Part shown: positions 17,143-24,743 of the stretch, in pieces
How positions within the stretch are numbered: the stretch's first letter is position 1
Layout of the letters: each line of letters opens with the position of its first letter
Source of the DNA: an uncultured Poribacteria bacterium
Lineage (GTDB): Bacteria; Poribacteria; WGA-4E; WGA-3G
DNA length: 64,000 nucleotides
Direction: 5' to 3'
NCBI GenBank assembly: GCA_951828515.1
Contig: OX639992.1
Span: forward strand, 186,001 to 250,000
Position numbers and translations under genes: made by a program
The notes under the pieces: generated by a model
What the model saw: the letters and a program-made list of their open reading frames with translations, nothing else
Databases searched by the model: none
What the model was told of the DNA's origin: nothing

Positions 17143-18277
17143 GACGAACCGTCAAAGCACGTGCGACAGTCTTAATGAATATCCCACGTGCGCCGTTTAA
17201 ATCCCTATCCATCCGATGCCCATCCGATGACTTGATGACTTTCGAACCGCCGAGGTTAGCGACGACTTCCCCCGTCCAAGACGCCGTTTTAGAAGTGTAA
17301 GCCTCACAGACATCAATCACTTGAACACCATATTCCAAAGCCTTGTGTTTCAGAAAGATTTTGAATCTATAGTGTGAAAGCGTCAGCATCTGCCGAACTG
17401 ACTTTCTGCGTAATTTCCTTGCGCCTCGCTTCGTCATCTGTTTCGTCTCAAAAGTCGGGAGCAAAATGATGTCAAAGTTGGTTACGAAGAAATGTGCTAT
17501 CTTCTTATGAAGTTCATCAATCAGGTTACGGATTTTGACTGTTATTCTGTTCGCGGCTTTTCGCAAAGCACGCCGTAGCGGGCGTTTCTCTTGCGTTGCG
17601 CGTGCGTAGAGATTATCGCAGTGTTGACAAAGCCTTTGAATACGGTTGATACACTGCTGTCCTAACCAACCGAAGCGATCTTCAGCAAAAAACGTCATGA
17701 AATCACGAACACCGGGGTCAAGTGCTACTATTCTGCCACTTGGTTCTCGTGTCTTTTTCTTCTCAACGTAGGAGACACACAGAAAATATCTACCATTTTC
17801 CATGACGAGTTGAGAATCCTTGACTTCGCTATCCGTATCACGTTCTGACACCTTCCCTGTTCCTTGGGGTTTCGCTGGCAAGGGTTCTGCCATCTTCATT
17901 TCGCCTAACAACCGCACATAGAAACCATTTTCTTTCAGAGAATCTGCGCGAAGGTAAAGTGTCTGTTTGCGTTTTCTTGAGCGAAACGAAACTTTTTGAA
18001 ACTCGCCGGTTTCTTTGCATTTGATCTTGGCATTTTTCACCGCTTGGCAGGCATCCATCACTGCACCCACTTTTATCTGACGCGGGGTTTCGATATGCCA
18101 TTGAGGAAGGTCACCAAAGATAACAGGAACAAGTCCTTTGAAGTTTGTCGCAGTGCCTTCGTGTTCCAACACCTCCACTGACTGATTGTAGACATACCGA
18201 GAAGTGCCAAACCATCTATGAAGGATCGCTTTCTGTTCCACTGTCGGAAAGATTTCTATCTTCTTTGATTTGGTCAC
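17129..18277 (-). CDS. tnpB: IS607-type TnpB nuclease with altered zinc-finger
   Basis: The frame runs further upstream through tnpA, but the protein probably starts at GTG 18277 (VTKSKKIEIFPT), giving 382 residues and a 62-bp overlap with tnpA. The RuvC-like catalytic acids appear in place: ALDPGVRDF, LPTFETKQM and DRDLNGARG. Between the last two, TnpBs usually have a CxxC...CxxC zinc ribbon around the KLGGSKVFRC motif. Here the matching stretch reads TSKTASWTGEVVANLGGSKV and continues SSDGHRMDRD, with no cysteines. The element is otherwise intact, so this is either a natural zinc-less variant or early decay. TnpB is an RNA-guided nuclease that helps retain the element. Confidence 0.82.
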   Translation of the reverse strand: MTKSKKIEIFPTVEQKAILHRWFGTSRYVYNQSVEVLEHEGTATNFKGLVPVIFGDLPQWHIETPRQIKVGAVMDACQAVKNAKIKCKETGEFQKVSFRSRKRKQTLYLRADSLKENGFYVRLLGEMKMAEPLPAKPQGTGKVSERDTDSEVKDSQLVMENGRYFLCVSYVEKKKTREPSGRIVALDPGVRDFMTFFAEDRFGWLGQQCINRIQRLCQHCDNLYARATQEKRPLRRALRKAANRITVKIRNLIDELHKKIAHFFVTNFDIILLPTFETKQMTKRGARKLRRKSVRQMLTLSHYRFKIFLKHKALEYGVQVIDVCEAYTSKTASWTGEVVANLGGSKVIKSSDGHRMDRDLNGARGIFIKTVARALTVRPYLA

Positions 18278-18821
18278 GGTATCGCCGGAGTCCGTACATT
18301 CGGCAGGAAAACACGTGGAGTATTGCGAGCAAGTCGGCAGTAAGTTCTGCTTCGGGACTGTAAACAGTTTTGTCGAGAACCACGACTTCTCCACCGTTTT
18401 GCTCGACCATGAACTGTATAACTTCGCCGCCGAAACGGGCGAGTCTATCCCGATGGGCAACAACAACTCGGAGCTTATCTCCGCGCAAAAGGCGTTCCAG
18501 TAGGGAGAGAAGTCCTTTTCGCTTGAAGTTGATACCGCTTCCAAAGTCGCTGATAATCTCTGCTTCGGGGTAGTGCTTTTGCACATAGGCGACCTGGGAC
18601 GCGAGGTCTTCTGCTTGTCCTTTTCCGCTGACTCTGCAATATCCAATGGTAGTAATATCTGTTTCGGTTTGAGCATCAATATACCCTTGCACATCATAAC
18701 GCCTTTGCCCACCTGGCGTTCTAATAGTAGAGATTGTGCCGTTCTCTGCTAAGCGTCGGAGTCTATCTATCGAAATACCGAGAATCCCCGATGTTTCTCG
18801 TGGTGTTTTATAGTGTTTCAT
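18216..18821 (-). CDS. tnpA: IS607-type serine recombinase (TnpA)
   Basis: A 201-residue protein. The N-terminal MerR-like helix-turn-helix (TPRETSGILGISIDRLRRLA) is followed by a resolvase domain. The nucleophile serine lies in YCRVSGKGQ, and conserved arginines in AHRDRLARFG. The C-terminal segment is longer than the minimal IS607 recombinase and overlaps the tnpB start. The start ATG at 18821 lies only six bases after a TATAAT box (18828-18833), suggesting a leaderless message; an in-frame ATG at 18845 would lie upstream of that box. It performs DNA exchange for the element without terminal repeats. Confidence 0.88.
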   Translation of the reverse strand: MKHYKTPRETSGILGISIDRLRRLAENGTISTIRTPGGQRRYDVQGYIDAQTETDITTIGYCRVSGKGQAEDLASQVAYVQKHYPEAEIISDFGSGINFKRKGLLSLLERLLRGDKLRVVVAHRDRLARFGGEVIQFMVEQNGGEVVVLDKTVYSPEAELTADLLAILHVFSCRMYGLRRYRDQIKEDRNLSDSGTESDPS

Positions 18822-18827
18822 ACTATA

Positions 18828-18833
18828 ATTATA
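18828..18833 (-). promoter_or_regulatory. tnpA -10 box, probably leaderless
   Basis: A perfect TATAAT on the minus strand ends six bases before the tnpA ATG, so the transcript would begin at or near the start codon. No good -35 box is seen. Confidence 0.5.
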
Positions 18834-19000
18834 CCACAAAAACATAGAAAAATAACTATTTAGAATCCGCTCGTATTTCCAAATACACCAGATTTCTAAA
18901 TATATAATTAGTATAACATATCTTTAGATATATATCAAAGAAAAAATGCTATAGGATTTACACATTTTTCCGAGGTGCCTCCATGTCCTGCACGACGTTA

Positions 19001-19020
19001 GCGAGGTTAGAAACCTCACC
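19001..19020 (+). repeat. GCGAGGTTAGAAACCTCACC hairpin
   Basis: A one-mismatch copy of the GAGGTTAGAAACCTC hairpin. It follows an AGGATTTACAC sequence at about 18953 that resembles a decayed AGGACTTACGCA end, so this may be a worn MITE copy. Confidence 0.5.
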
Positions 19021-19055
19021 AGCAAAGGATGATGCATAGATTCTGTGCTATTTCG

Positions 19056-19856
19056 TTAATCGTCGGCAATGCCTGTAGTAATCTCGACCTGTTCTTCATC
19101 TGTCACGATGTTTTCAATGTAGAGTGTGAACGTATACGTCTGATGGTTCTTGTATTTTTGAAGGTTCGAAGGAATGCGCCCGTCTCCTGCGACATCGCCT
19201 ATAATCCAAAATGTTACATTTCTATTATTTGTGGCAAGCGTCATCGCGCCTGAATAATTTTTTACCAATTCCGGGTCTGCATCATCTCGAATCCCCAGCA
19301 GTTCAATTAGCCTATTAAGTGAGACGGTCGCTTGAAGACGCACTGTTTTCCCGACATATTTTCGACCACCCGCCACAATCTGTTCGAGCGTCGTGTCAAT
19401 AACTTCAATATCGGCTTTTGTCGTGCGTTCAGGAGCATCAGACCGGATGATGAAGAAACGATCTCCATCTGTGGTTGTGTCTTCGGAAATGTTTTTTATA
19501 AGTAGCGTGAACGTGTAAGTTGTATGCCCCTGAATATGTCCCAGATCGCTCTCCATGTAATTTGAATAATAGTGTTGCGCAAACTTAGCGTCTGCGTCTG
19601 TGATGAAAAAATGCACTCTATTGTGATGCGTAAACAACTCTAACGTTGGAGGGTTTCCACCAGCACTCGGATAAATTCTGCCAGTCGCGGTAATCGTAAC
19701 TTTCTGGTTCTTGTATTTTGAGTTGATACCGTTGACTGCAACATCGTTGACAATATCGGTGAGGGTGACAGGTCCTCTGTTGAGGGGTTGCTGATGAAAG
19801 TTCGCACAACCGCCAAAGATAAAAATAACAAAGCACACACACCAAATAGTTTTCAT
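19056..19856 (-). CDS. Predicted lipoprotein with two related OB-like halves
   Basis: A 266-residue protein with a lipoprotein signal: MKTIWCVCFVIFIFGGC, the cysteine being the lipidation site. Two internally related halves follow. Each has a strand set with KYKNQKVTITATGR or KYVGKTVRLQATV and ends in TYTFTLLIKNI or TYTFTLYIENI. The pattern suggests duplicated OB-fold-like domains, which bind small ligands or nucleic acid, but I do not recognise a named family. A strong promoter directly abuts the start codon, so the message is probably leaderless. The gene stands alone. Confidence 0.75.
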   Translation of the reverse strand: MKTIWCVCFVIFIFGGCANFHQQPLNRGPVTLTDIVNDVAVNGINSKYKNQKVTITATGRIYPSAGGNPPTLELFTHHNRVHFFITDADAKFAQHYYSNYMESDLGHIQGHTTYTFTLLIKNISEDTTTDGDRFFIIRSDAPERTTKADIEVIDTTLEQIVAGGRKYVGKTVRLQATVSLNRLIELLGIRDDADPELVKNYSGAMTLATNNRNVTFWIIGDVAGDGRIPSNLQKYKNHQTYTFTLYIENIVTDEEQVEITTGIADD

Positions 19857-19862
19857 ACAAGG

Positions 19863-19891
19863 ATTATAACGACTCCGATTTAATACGTCAA
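19863..19891 (-). promoter_or_regulatory. Sigma-70 promoter of the lipoprotein gene, leaderless
   Basis: TTGACG (19886-19891), a 17-bp spacer and TATAAT (19863-19868) on the minus strand. The ATG begins seven bases after the -10 box, where transcription should start, so the transcript should lack a leader and ribosome site. Confidence 0.75.
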
Positions 19892-19892
19892 A

Positions 19893-20184
19893 TTATTAAA
19901 TGTACGTGAGTTGGATAAAAGTTTTCACCCGTAACGTCCTCCGTCAGTTTTGGCAAAAAACGGAAACCCAAACTAACAGTTTATGCTACAATAATCCACC
20001 TTTTTTACAGATGAAAAGTGCAGGACTTACGCAATTTTGATCACCACCCGTGTCATGAGAAAGGGAGCGGATAAAAACACAAGCGGTCTGTGGCACAAAC
20101 TAACAGTTTTGCGGCGTACTCGCCCAGATGCGACGTGCATCATGCTACAAAAGAGCCGCGTGCGTAAGTCCTAATGCTATAAAT
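19893..20184. other. Intergenic region with a MITE
   Basis: No gene is visible. The region holds the 151-bp AGGACTTACGCA element (20022-20172), which ends 12 bp upstream of the ABC-ATPase promoter. Confidence 0.5.
20022..20172. mobile_element. AGGACTTACGCA-family MITE, 151 bp
   Basis: The perfect 12-bp inverted ends are identical to those of the 12741-12892 element. The outer left 20 bp and the right ~85 bp match that copy closely, while the interior from about 20042 to 20090 differs, as if swapped. The element stops just upstream of the promoter of the ABC ATPase gene. Confidence 0.75.
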
Positions 20185-20213
20185 TTGACCGCCATCCCGA
20201 ATTCTGCTATAAT
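20185..20213 (+). promoter_or_regulatory. Sigma-70 promoter of the sugar-ABC ATPase gene
   Basis: TTGACC (20185-20190), a 17-bp spacer and TATAAT (20208-20213), 34 bp before the GTG start at 20248. Confidence 0.75.
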
Positions 20214-20247
20214 ATCAGTAAACCGAGCATCGGAGCATTGACGAACC

Positions 20248-21852
20248 GTGACAACCCCACTTCTCTACATGCAAGCAATTACTAAAGATTTCCCCGGCGT
20301 GCGTGCCTTAGACAATGTCTCTTTCGAGGTATATCCGGGTGAAGTCCATGCTCTGTGTGGAGAAAACGGGGCTGGCAAATCGACATTGATTAAGATTCTC
20401 GGTGGCGTCTATCCCTACGGAACTTACGCAGGACGACTGCACATCAATGGAAACGAGCAGCAGTTCCATACCGTGCGTGACGCAGAACGTGCCGGGATCG
20501 CCGTCATCCATCAGGAACTGGCACTTATTCCAGAGATGACGGTTGCCGAGAATATCTATCTCGGCAAAGAACCGTGCCAACTCGGAACTATTGACAGGTA
20601 TCGTCTCTATCACGAAGCAGGTGAACTCCTTTCGCAGTTTGGGTTGACGATTCCGCTCCATAAACCCGTCCATGAACTCGGTATTGGACAACAACAACTC
20701 GTAGAAATCGCGAAGGCCTTAGGGCGTAGCTTGCAAGCCCATATTGAGCAGCGACGGAGTTTGCAAGCCAACATCGACCCATCACGCAACGCACTGTTGC
20801 TCGTGCTTGATGAACCGACAGCCGCCTTGACTGAAAGCGAGGTAGACATCCTTCGACAGATTCTGACCCAACTCCGAGAAAAGGGTGTAGCGTGTATCTA
20901 TATCACCCATAAACTCAAGGAGATTTTTCAGATAGCCGACCGAGTAACCGTGCTACGTGACGGCAAATCAGTCGCAACGCACGCCATTAAATCGCCTGAA
21001 TGCACCGAAGAAGTGCTCATCTCGCAAATGGTTGGACGCGAGTTAACCGCGCTATTTCCAAAACGGCAAACAACCGCTACCGATGAAAACGGGGCAAGTG
21101 AAAAAGACGTAGCACTCCGAGTTGAAAACTTAAGCACCTATCCATTGGAACCCCCTCAGCTGAAAGACATCAGTTTCGAGGTGCGACGCGGGGAAATCCT
21201 CGGCATCGCAGGCTTGATGGGCGCGGGAAGGACAGAATTGATCAGTACTATCTTCGGTGCTTACGACGGTAGATGGAGCGGTGAAATGACTATAGATGGT
21301 GCCGCTGTTCAGATCCACTCCCCACGCGAGGCGATACAGCACGGAATGGCACTCGTCAGCGAAGATCGGAAACGTTACGGACTCCTTTTAGATGTGGATG
21401 TCATTGGCAACATGACGCTGGCGAGTCTCAGTTCATCGTCAGATATCACATCACACGGAATCATTAACGAAAATACGGCACTTAAAAAAAGCGAGCATTA
21501 CGTGGATTCCCTCCAGATTAAGACAACTTCGCTTGAAGCCCCTGTGAACCATCTCAGCGGTGGAAACCAACAGAAAGTCGTACTCGGAAAATGGTTGATG
21601 ACGCATCCGAAGGTACTATTTCTTGATGAACCGACCCGCGGTATTGATGTCGGTGCGAAAGCAGAAATTCACACATTGATGGCGCACCTCGCGCAAGAGG
21701 GTGTCGCCATTGTGTTTGTATCCTCCGAACTTCCAGAAATTCTTGGTATGAGCGATCGGGTTATGGTGCTACATGAAGGTGAGATCACGGGTGAATTTAT
21801 CAACGATAATCTGACGCAAGAGGAAATTTTGCGATGCGCTGCTGGTGCCTGA
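20248..21852 (+). CDS. Sugar ABC transporter ATP-binding protein (RbsA/MglA type)
   Basis: A 534-residue tandem ATPase starting at GTG 20248. The first half has Walker A GENGAGKST, signature LGIGQQQLVEIAKAL and Walker B LLVLDEPTAALT. The second half has the degenerate Walker A GLMGAGRTE normal for this family, signature LSGGNQQKVVLGKWL and Walker B VLFLDEPTRGIDVG. RbsA-type proteins energise uptake of ribose, galactose or related sugars with a permease and a periplasmic binding protein, neither of which is adjacent here. A linker before the first Walker B contains a short near-duplication (SLQAHIEQRRSLQANIDPSR) absent from usual members and explaining part of the extra length. It probably forms an operon with tsaE. 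Confidence 0.92.
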   Translation: MTTPLLYMQAITKDFPGVRALDNVSFEVYPGEVHALCGENGAGKSTLIKILGGVYPYGTYAGRLHINGNEQQFHTVRDAERAGIAVIHQELALIPEMTVAENIYLGKEPCQLGTIDRYRLYHEAGELLSQFGLTIPLHKPVHELGIGQQQLVEIAKALGRSLQAHIEQRRSLQANIDPSRNALLLVLDEPTAALTESEVDILRQILTQLREKGVACIYITHKLKEIFQIADRVTVLRDGKSVATHAIKSPECTEEVLISQMVGRELTALFPKRQTTATDENGASEKDVALRVENLSTYPLEPPQLKDISFEVRRGEILGIAGLMGAGRTELISTIFGAYDGRWSGEMTIDGAAVQIHSPREAIQHGMALVSEDRKRYGLLLDVDVIGNMTLASLSSSSDITSHGIINENTALKKSEHYVDSLQIKTTSLEAPVNHLSGGNQQKVVLGKWLMTHPKVLFLDEPTRGIDVGAKAEIHTLMAHLAQEGVAIVFVSSELPEILGMSDRVMVLHEGEITGEFINDNLTQEEILRCAAGA

Positions 21853-21893
21853 AAGCCCTATACCCTCAACCTCACGTGAAATTGCAACAAGAA

Positions 21894-22394
21894 ATGGAAA
21901 ACAGAAATCAAATCTTTAAAACAGAAAACCCAGAGGAAACACAAACCCTCGGCGAAAAGCTGGGCAAAACGCTCAAGCAAGGCGACGTCATCGCGCTCAT
22001 CGGCGATCTCGGTACCGGTAAAACCTGTTTGACTCAAGGTATTGCGCGCGGTGTCGGTATCGCCGCAGATGAGGTCGTCAACAGCCCTTCCTATATCCTG
22101 ATTAACGAGTATAATGGGGCAATCCCGATCTATCACATCGATCTGTACCGGCTCGAAAACAGCGAGGAGATCGCCGAACTCGGACTCAGTGAATATATGG
22201 AAGGCGATGGAATTTGTATCATTGAGTGGGCAGAGCGGATGGCAGATTCACTGCCCGATACCTGTATAAAGATTCACATAACGCTGGCAGAAACAGATGC
22301 CTCACACGGCAATGAAACCCGCGAGTCAATATCACAAATCCGTGAAGATGAAAATATCCGACACATCGAAATCCAATATCCTATATCTCGATAG
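21894..22394 (+). CDS. tsaE: tRNA threonylcarbamoyladenosine biosynthesis ATPase TsaE
   Basis: A 166-residue P-loop ATPase needed, with TsaB and TsaD, for the t6A37 modification of ANN-decoding tRNAs. The P-loop GDLGTGKTCLTQG, the NSPSYILINEY strand and the HIDLYRLE and IIEWAERM motifs match the family. The start at 21894 gives the normal length; GTG 21876 is an alternative. The C-terminal ~25 residues are variable and overlap the next gene by 47 bp. tsaB and tsaD are not in this window. Confidence 0.93.
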   Translation: MENRNQIFKTENPEETQTLGEKLGKTLKQGDVIALIGDLGTGKTCLTQGIARGVGIAADEVVNSPSYILINEYNGAIPIYHIDLYRLENSEEIAELGLSEYMEGDGICIIEWAERMADSLPDTCIKIHITLAETDASHGNETRESISQIREDENIRHIEIQYPISR

Positions 22395-23565
22395 CGGTTC
22401 AGGCATCGGGGGTGGCCAACGCAGTCTCCTGCTCCTGCTCAATCTATTAGATAAGGAACGCTTTACGCCTTTTGTCGGATGTCTTGGTGATAGCCCTTTC
22501 GCAGCGGAAGCAGAAAAGACAGAGGCACGTGTTGTTCCACTGTCTCTACCCGCGGCGCACAACAAAACCGATAAGGTCCAGCGATTTACCCTCCGCGATC
22601 TACTTGAAGACTTTCGGCAACTTGGGGTTATCCTCCAACTCCATCGGATGGTAAAACGGTATGCGATTGACCTGATTCATGCGAACTCGCTTTCAGTGGC
22701 ACTGCTCGGTGGCATCGTTGCAAGGATAAATCGTATCCCAATCCTAATGCACAAACGCTACGCGACTTCCTACGGCATTTTGGATCGGATCTGCGAAAGA
22801 CTTCTGCATCGCGTGATTCTCGTGTCGGAGGCAACACGCTGGCATTTCGCTCCTGTTGCAAAGCAGACGTTAATCTATAACGGTGTCGATTTAGACGCTT
22901 TTCAAGCATTGCCAGAAGAAGTGGAAAGCCTCCGAGCAGAACTCCTTCCGGATGCATCTGATGCCTCAATACTCACTGGGGTCGTGACTCGGATTACACC
23001 GGAAAAAGGTATCCACTTTTTAGTCAGAGCGATAGCCGAACTCAAAAAACTCTCCGCAACAGTTGGGGTAGACATCAAACTGCTGATCGTGGGTGGTCCT
23101 TACTTCCAAAAAGATGTTGACTATATGAATGAACTCAAACAGGAGATCACAGATTTAGGCGTTGAAGATTCCGTCATTTTCACTGGATTTTTGTCGGATA
23201 CACGGGTTGTAACAAGTCTACTCGACATCATGCTGGTGCCATCTATTATTCCAGAGGCATGCCCGCGCACGATCATTGAAGCGATGGCAACTGGCAAACC
23301 GGTCATTTCCACGCCACTTGGCGGGAGCAAGGAACTCGTTACACCCGAAACAGGGATCTTAGTGCAACCTGAAGACGCATCGGCGATTGCAGACGCGATC
23401 ACAACGCTTGCAACCGATCAAGAACGACTGAAGGCAATGGGTGAAGCCTCCCGCGATCGTGCTGAGCAGTTGTTCAGCAGCAAAAAGAACACCACGTTGA
23501 CAGAGGCTGTCTACACTGAACTATTAGCAGCACCAAGACGTACGCACAAAACAGATATTGCATGA
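22348..23565 (+). CDS. GT4-family glycosyltransferase
   Basis: A 405-residue enzyme that transfers a sugar from a nucleotide-activated donor. The N-terminal GSGIGGGQRSLLLLLNLL loop, the central TRITPEKGIHFLVRAIAEL and the C-terminal EAMATGKPVISTPLGGSKEL with LVQPEDASAIADAI are classic GT4 (GT-B fold) features. The start ATG at 22348, with GTGAAG before it, lies inside the end of tsaE, so translation is likely coupled. Donor and acceptor are unknown. Downstream is a 150-bp gap with GGATGGAAG-type simple sequence. Confidence 0.9.
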   Translation: MKISDTSKSNILYLDSGSGIGGGQRSLLLLLNLLDKERFTPFVGCLGDSPFAAEAEKTEARVVPLSLPAAHNKTDKVQRFTLRDLLEDFRQLGVILQLHRMVKRYAIDLIHANSLSVALLGGIVARINRIPILMHKRYATSYGILDRICERLLHRVILVSEATRWHFAPVAKQTLIYNGVDLDAFQALPEEVESLRAELLPDASDASILTGVVTRITPEKGIHFLVRAIAELKKLSATVGVDIKLLIVGGPYFQKDVDYMNELKQEITDLGVEDSVIFTGFLSDTRVVTSLLDIMLVPSIIPEACPRTIIEAMATGKPVISTPLGGSKELVTPETGILVQPEDASAIADAITTLATDQERLKAMGEASRDRAEQLFSSKKNTTLTEAVYTELLAAPRRTHKTDIA

Positions 23566-23570
23566 CAGAC

Positions 23571-23655
23571 GGATGGAAGAAGGGGATGGAAGGATGGATG
23601 AAGGACGGAAGAATAGGCAACCAGCCTTCAGTCTTCCAATCTTCCGATTCTGATA
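23571..23655 (+). repeat. GGATGGAAG/CTTCCAATC simple-sequence tract
   Basis: Degenerate GGA(T/A)GGA(A/T)G units (23571-23612) are followed by a complementary CTTCCAATCTTCCGATTC stretch (23634-23651), so the whole could fold into an imperfect hairpin. Confidence 0.5.
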
Positions 23656-23723
23656 GGAAAGGAAGGGATTTTGGGTAAATCCTAAGCGTATTAAGAGATT
23701 CCTTCACAGCCAAAGGAGCTATT

Positions 23724-24740
23724 ATGAGAGGAAAGACGATTAGTCCCGGCCAAGGTGCTCAAGCGAGTCAAGGACAAGTGAGACAAGTGTCTCAACTGTT
23801 CGGCGAGGGCATCGGCGACACACCTGAGTGGGTCGAGATCCATCGCACCAACGATGAATGGGAAATAAGACTCATCCAAGCCAGTTTGAGCGCACAACAG
23901 ATCCGATGCAGACCGATGGAATTAAAAAAGGAACGCCAAACCGTGCTCTTTGTCGAACCTGAACATCAGGTAACAGCGATGGAGTTGATCAGTCGCATTG
24001 ACGCGATTGTCACCGATAACGAAATGGCGGAGCAATCTGAAGAAGCCACAGAAGCACTCAAGCAACGCGATATGACTGTCGCCCAAGAGGATACGAGTCA
24101 ACAGGTGGATCCCGGTGATTCAACAGAACTCGTTTTCGCCGAACGTGAAGGCATCGGCAGTGTTGTCTATGTAGCAGGACAGGGGTACGAAATCCGCGTC
24201 GGTCCTGAACCATACGTCATCGTCCCGGAGAATGAATGGGACGAATTCACAGACTTTAGTGCGCAACGGCAAGAGTTTGTGATCCTTCTTCGCCACGAAT
24301 ACCCTGATCTCTTCGAGTGGATCCAAGAGGGCAAACTTCTCGCAGAATTCATCCGTCTTATCGAGCTGACGTATCAAGAGGGCGCGCCTCCGCTCCCCCA
24401 TCGATCCAGGGGCACGACGGATGCTGACGAACTTGATACGACTCCTTACCACCCGCTTGCCCAATTGAGTCTCACTATCGCAGTAATTTCGCTTATCGCC
24501 GTGCTTTTCCAGATCCCGTGGCAGGTAAACCTTGTGTTAGCGGTCGTTGCTGTGGCAGCGGCGGTCATCGCCAAATACCAGATCGATGCCAGTGACGGTG
24601 CGTCAACAGGTGTTCCGATGGCTTTGAGTGCGATTGTGCTGGCGTGTCTCGTGGTCGTCTTTGCGTGGTGGCTGAGTCAGCGTCCAGAACCGGTAGCACC
24701 AGAGAGACCCTCCACCCGCGGGGCGATTGAGGATCGGTAG
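23724..24740 (+). CDS. Membrane protein with N-terminal DUF2007-like domain
   Basis: A 338-residue protein. Residues about 34-95 (WVEIHRTNDEWEIRLIQASL, then RQTVLFVEPEHQVTAMELI) resemble the DUF2007 putative signal-transducing fold. Residues about 140-220 form a second domain not recognised by me. Three hydrophobic segments follow at about 250-320, and the end is a short charged tail. The start ATG at 23724 has AAAGGAG upstream (AAAGGAGCTATT). It is followed after 3 bp by the DUF6785-like gene, so the two form an operon. Function unknown; association with the transporter-like partner is suggested by linkage. Confidence 0.65.
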   Translation: MRGKTISPGQGAQASQGQVRQVSQLFGEGIGDTPEWVEIHRTNDEWEIRLIQASLSAQQIRCRPMELKKERQTVLFVEPEHQVTAMELISRIDAIVTDNEMAEQSEEATEALKQRDMTVAQEDTSQQVDPGDSTELVFAEREGIGSVVYVAGQGYEIRVGPEPYVIVPENEWDEFTDFSAQRQEFVILLRHEYPDLFEWIQEGKLLAEFIRLIELTYQEGAPPLPHRSRGTTDADELDTTPYHPLAQLSLTIAVISLIAVLFQIPWQVNLVLAVVAVAAAVIAKYQIDASDGASTGVPMALSAIVLACLVVVFAWWLSQRPEPVAPERPSTRGAIEDR

Positions 24741-24743
24741 CGT

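Larger units (their letters stand above)
16980..18870 (-). mobile_element. IS607-type insertion sequence
   Basis: It contains a serine-recombinase TnpA and a TnpB that overlaps it, the usual IS607 pair, transcribed leftward. IS607 elements lack terminal inverted repeats, so the ends given are approximate. The left boundary is placed beyond a series of hairpins downstream of tnpB. The right boundary is just past the tnpA promoter. Confidence 0.75.

Noticed and set aside
17129-18712. A 527-residue TnpB with a long N-terminal extension
   Set aside because: The extra 145 residues are tnpA read in another frame; GTG 18277 gives the normal TnpB start.
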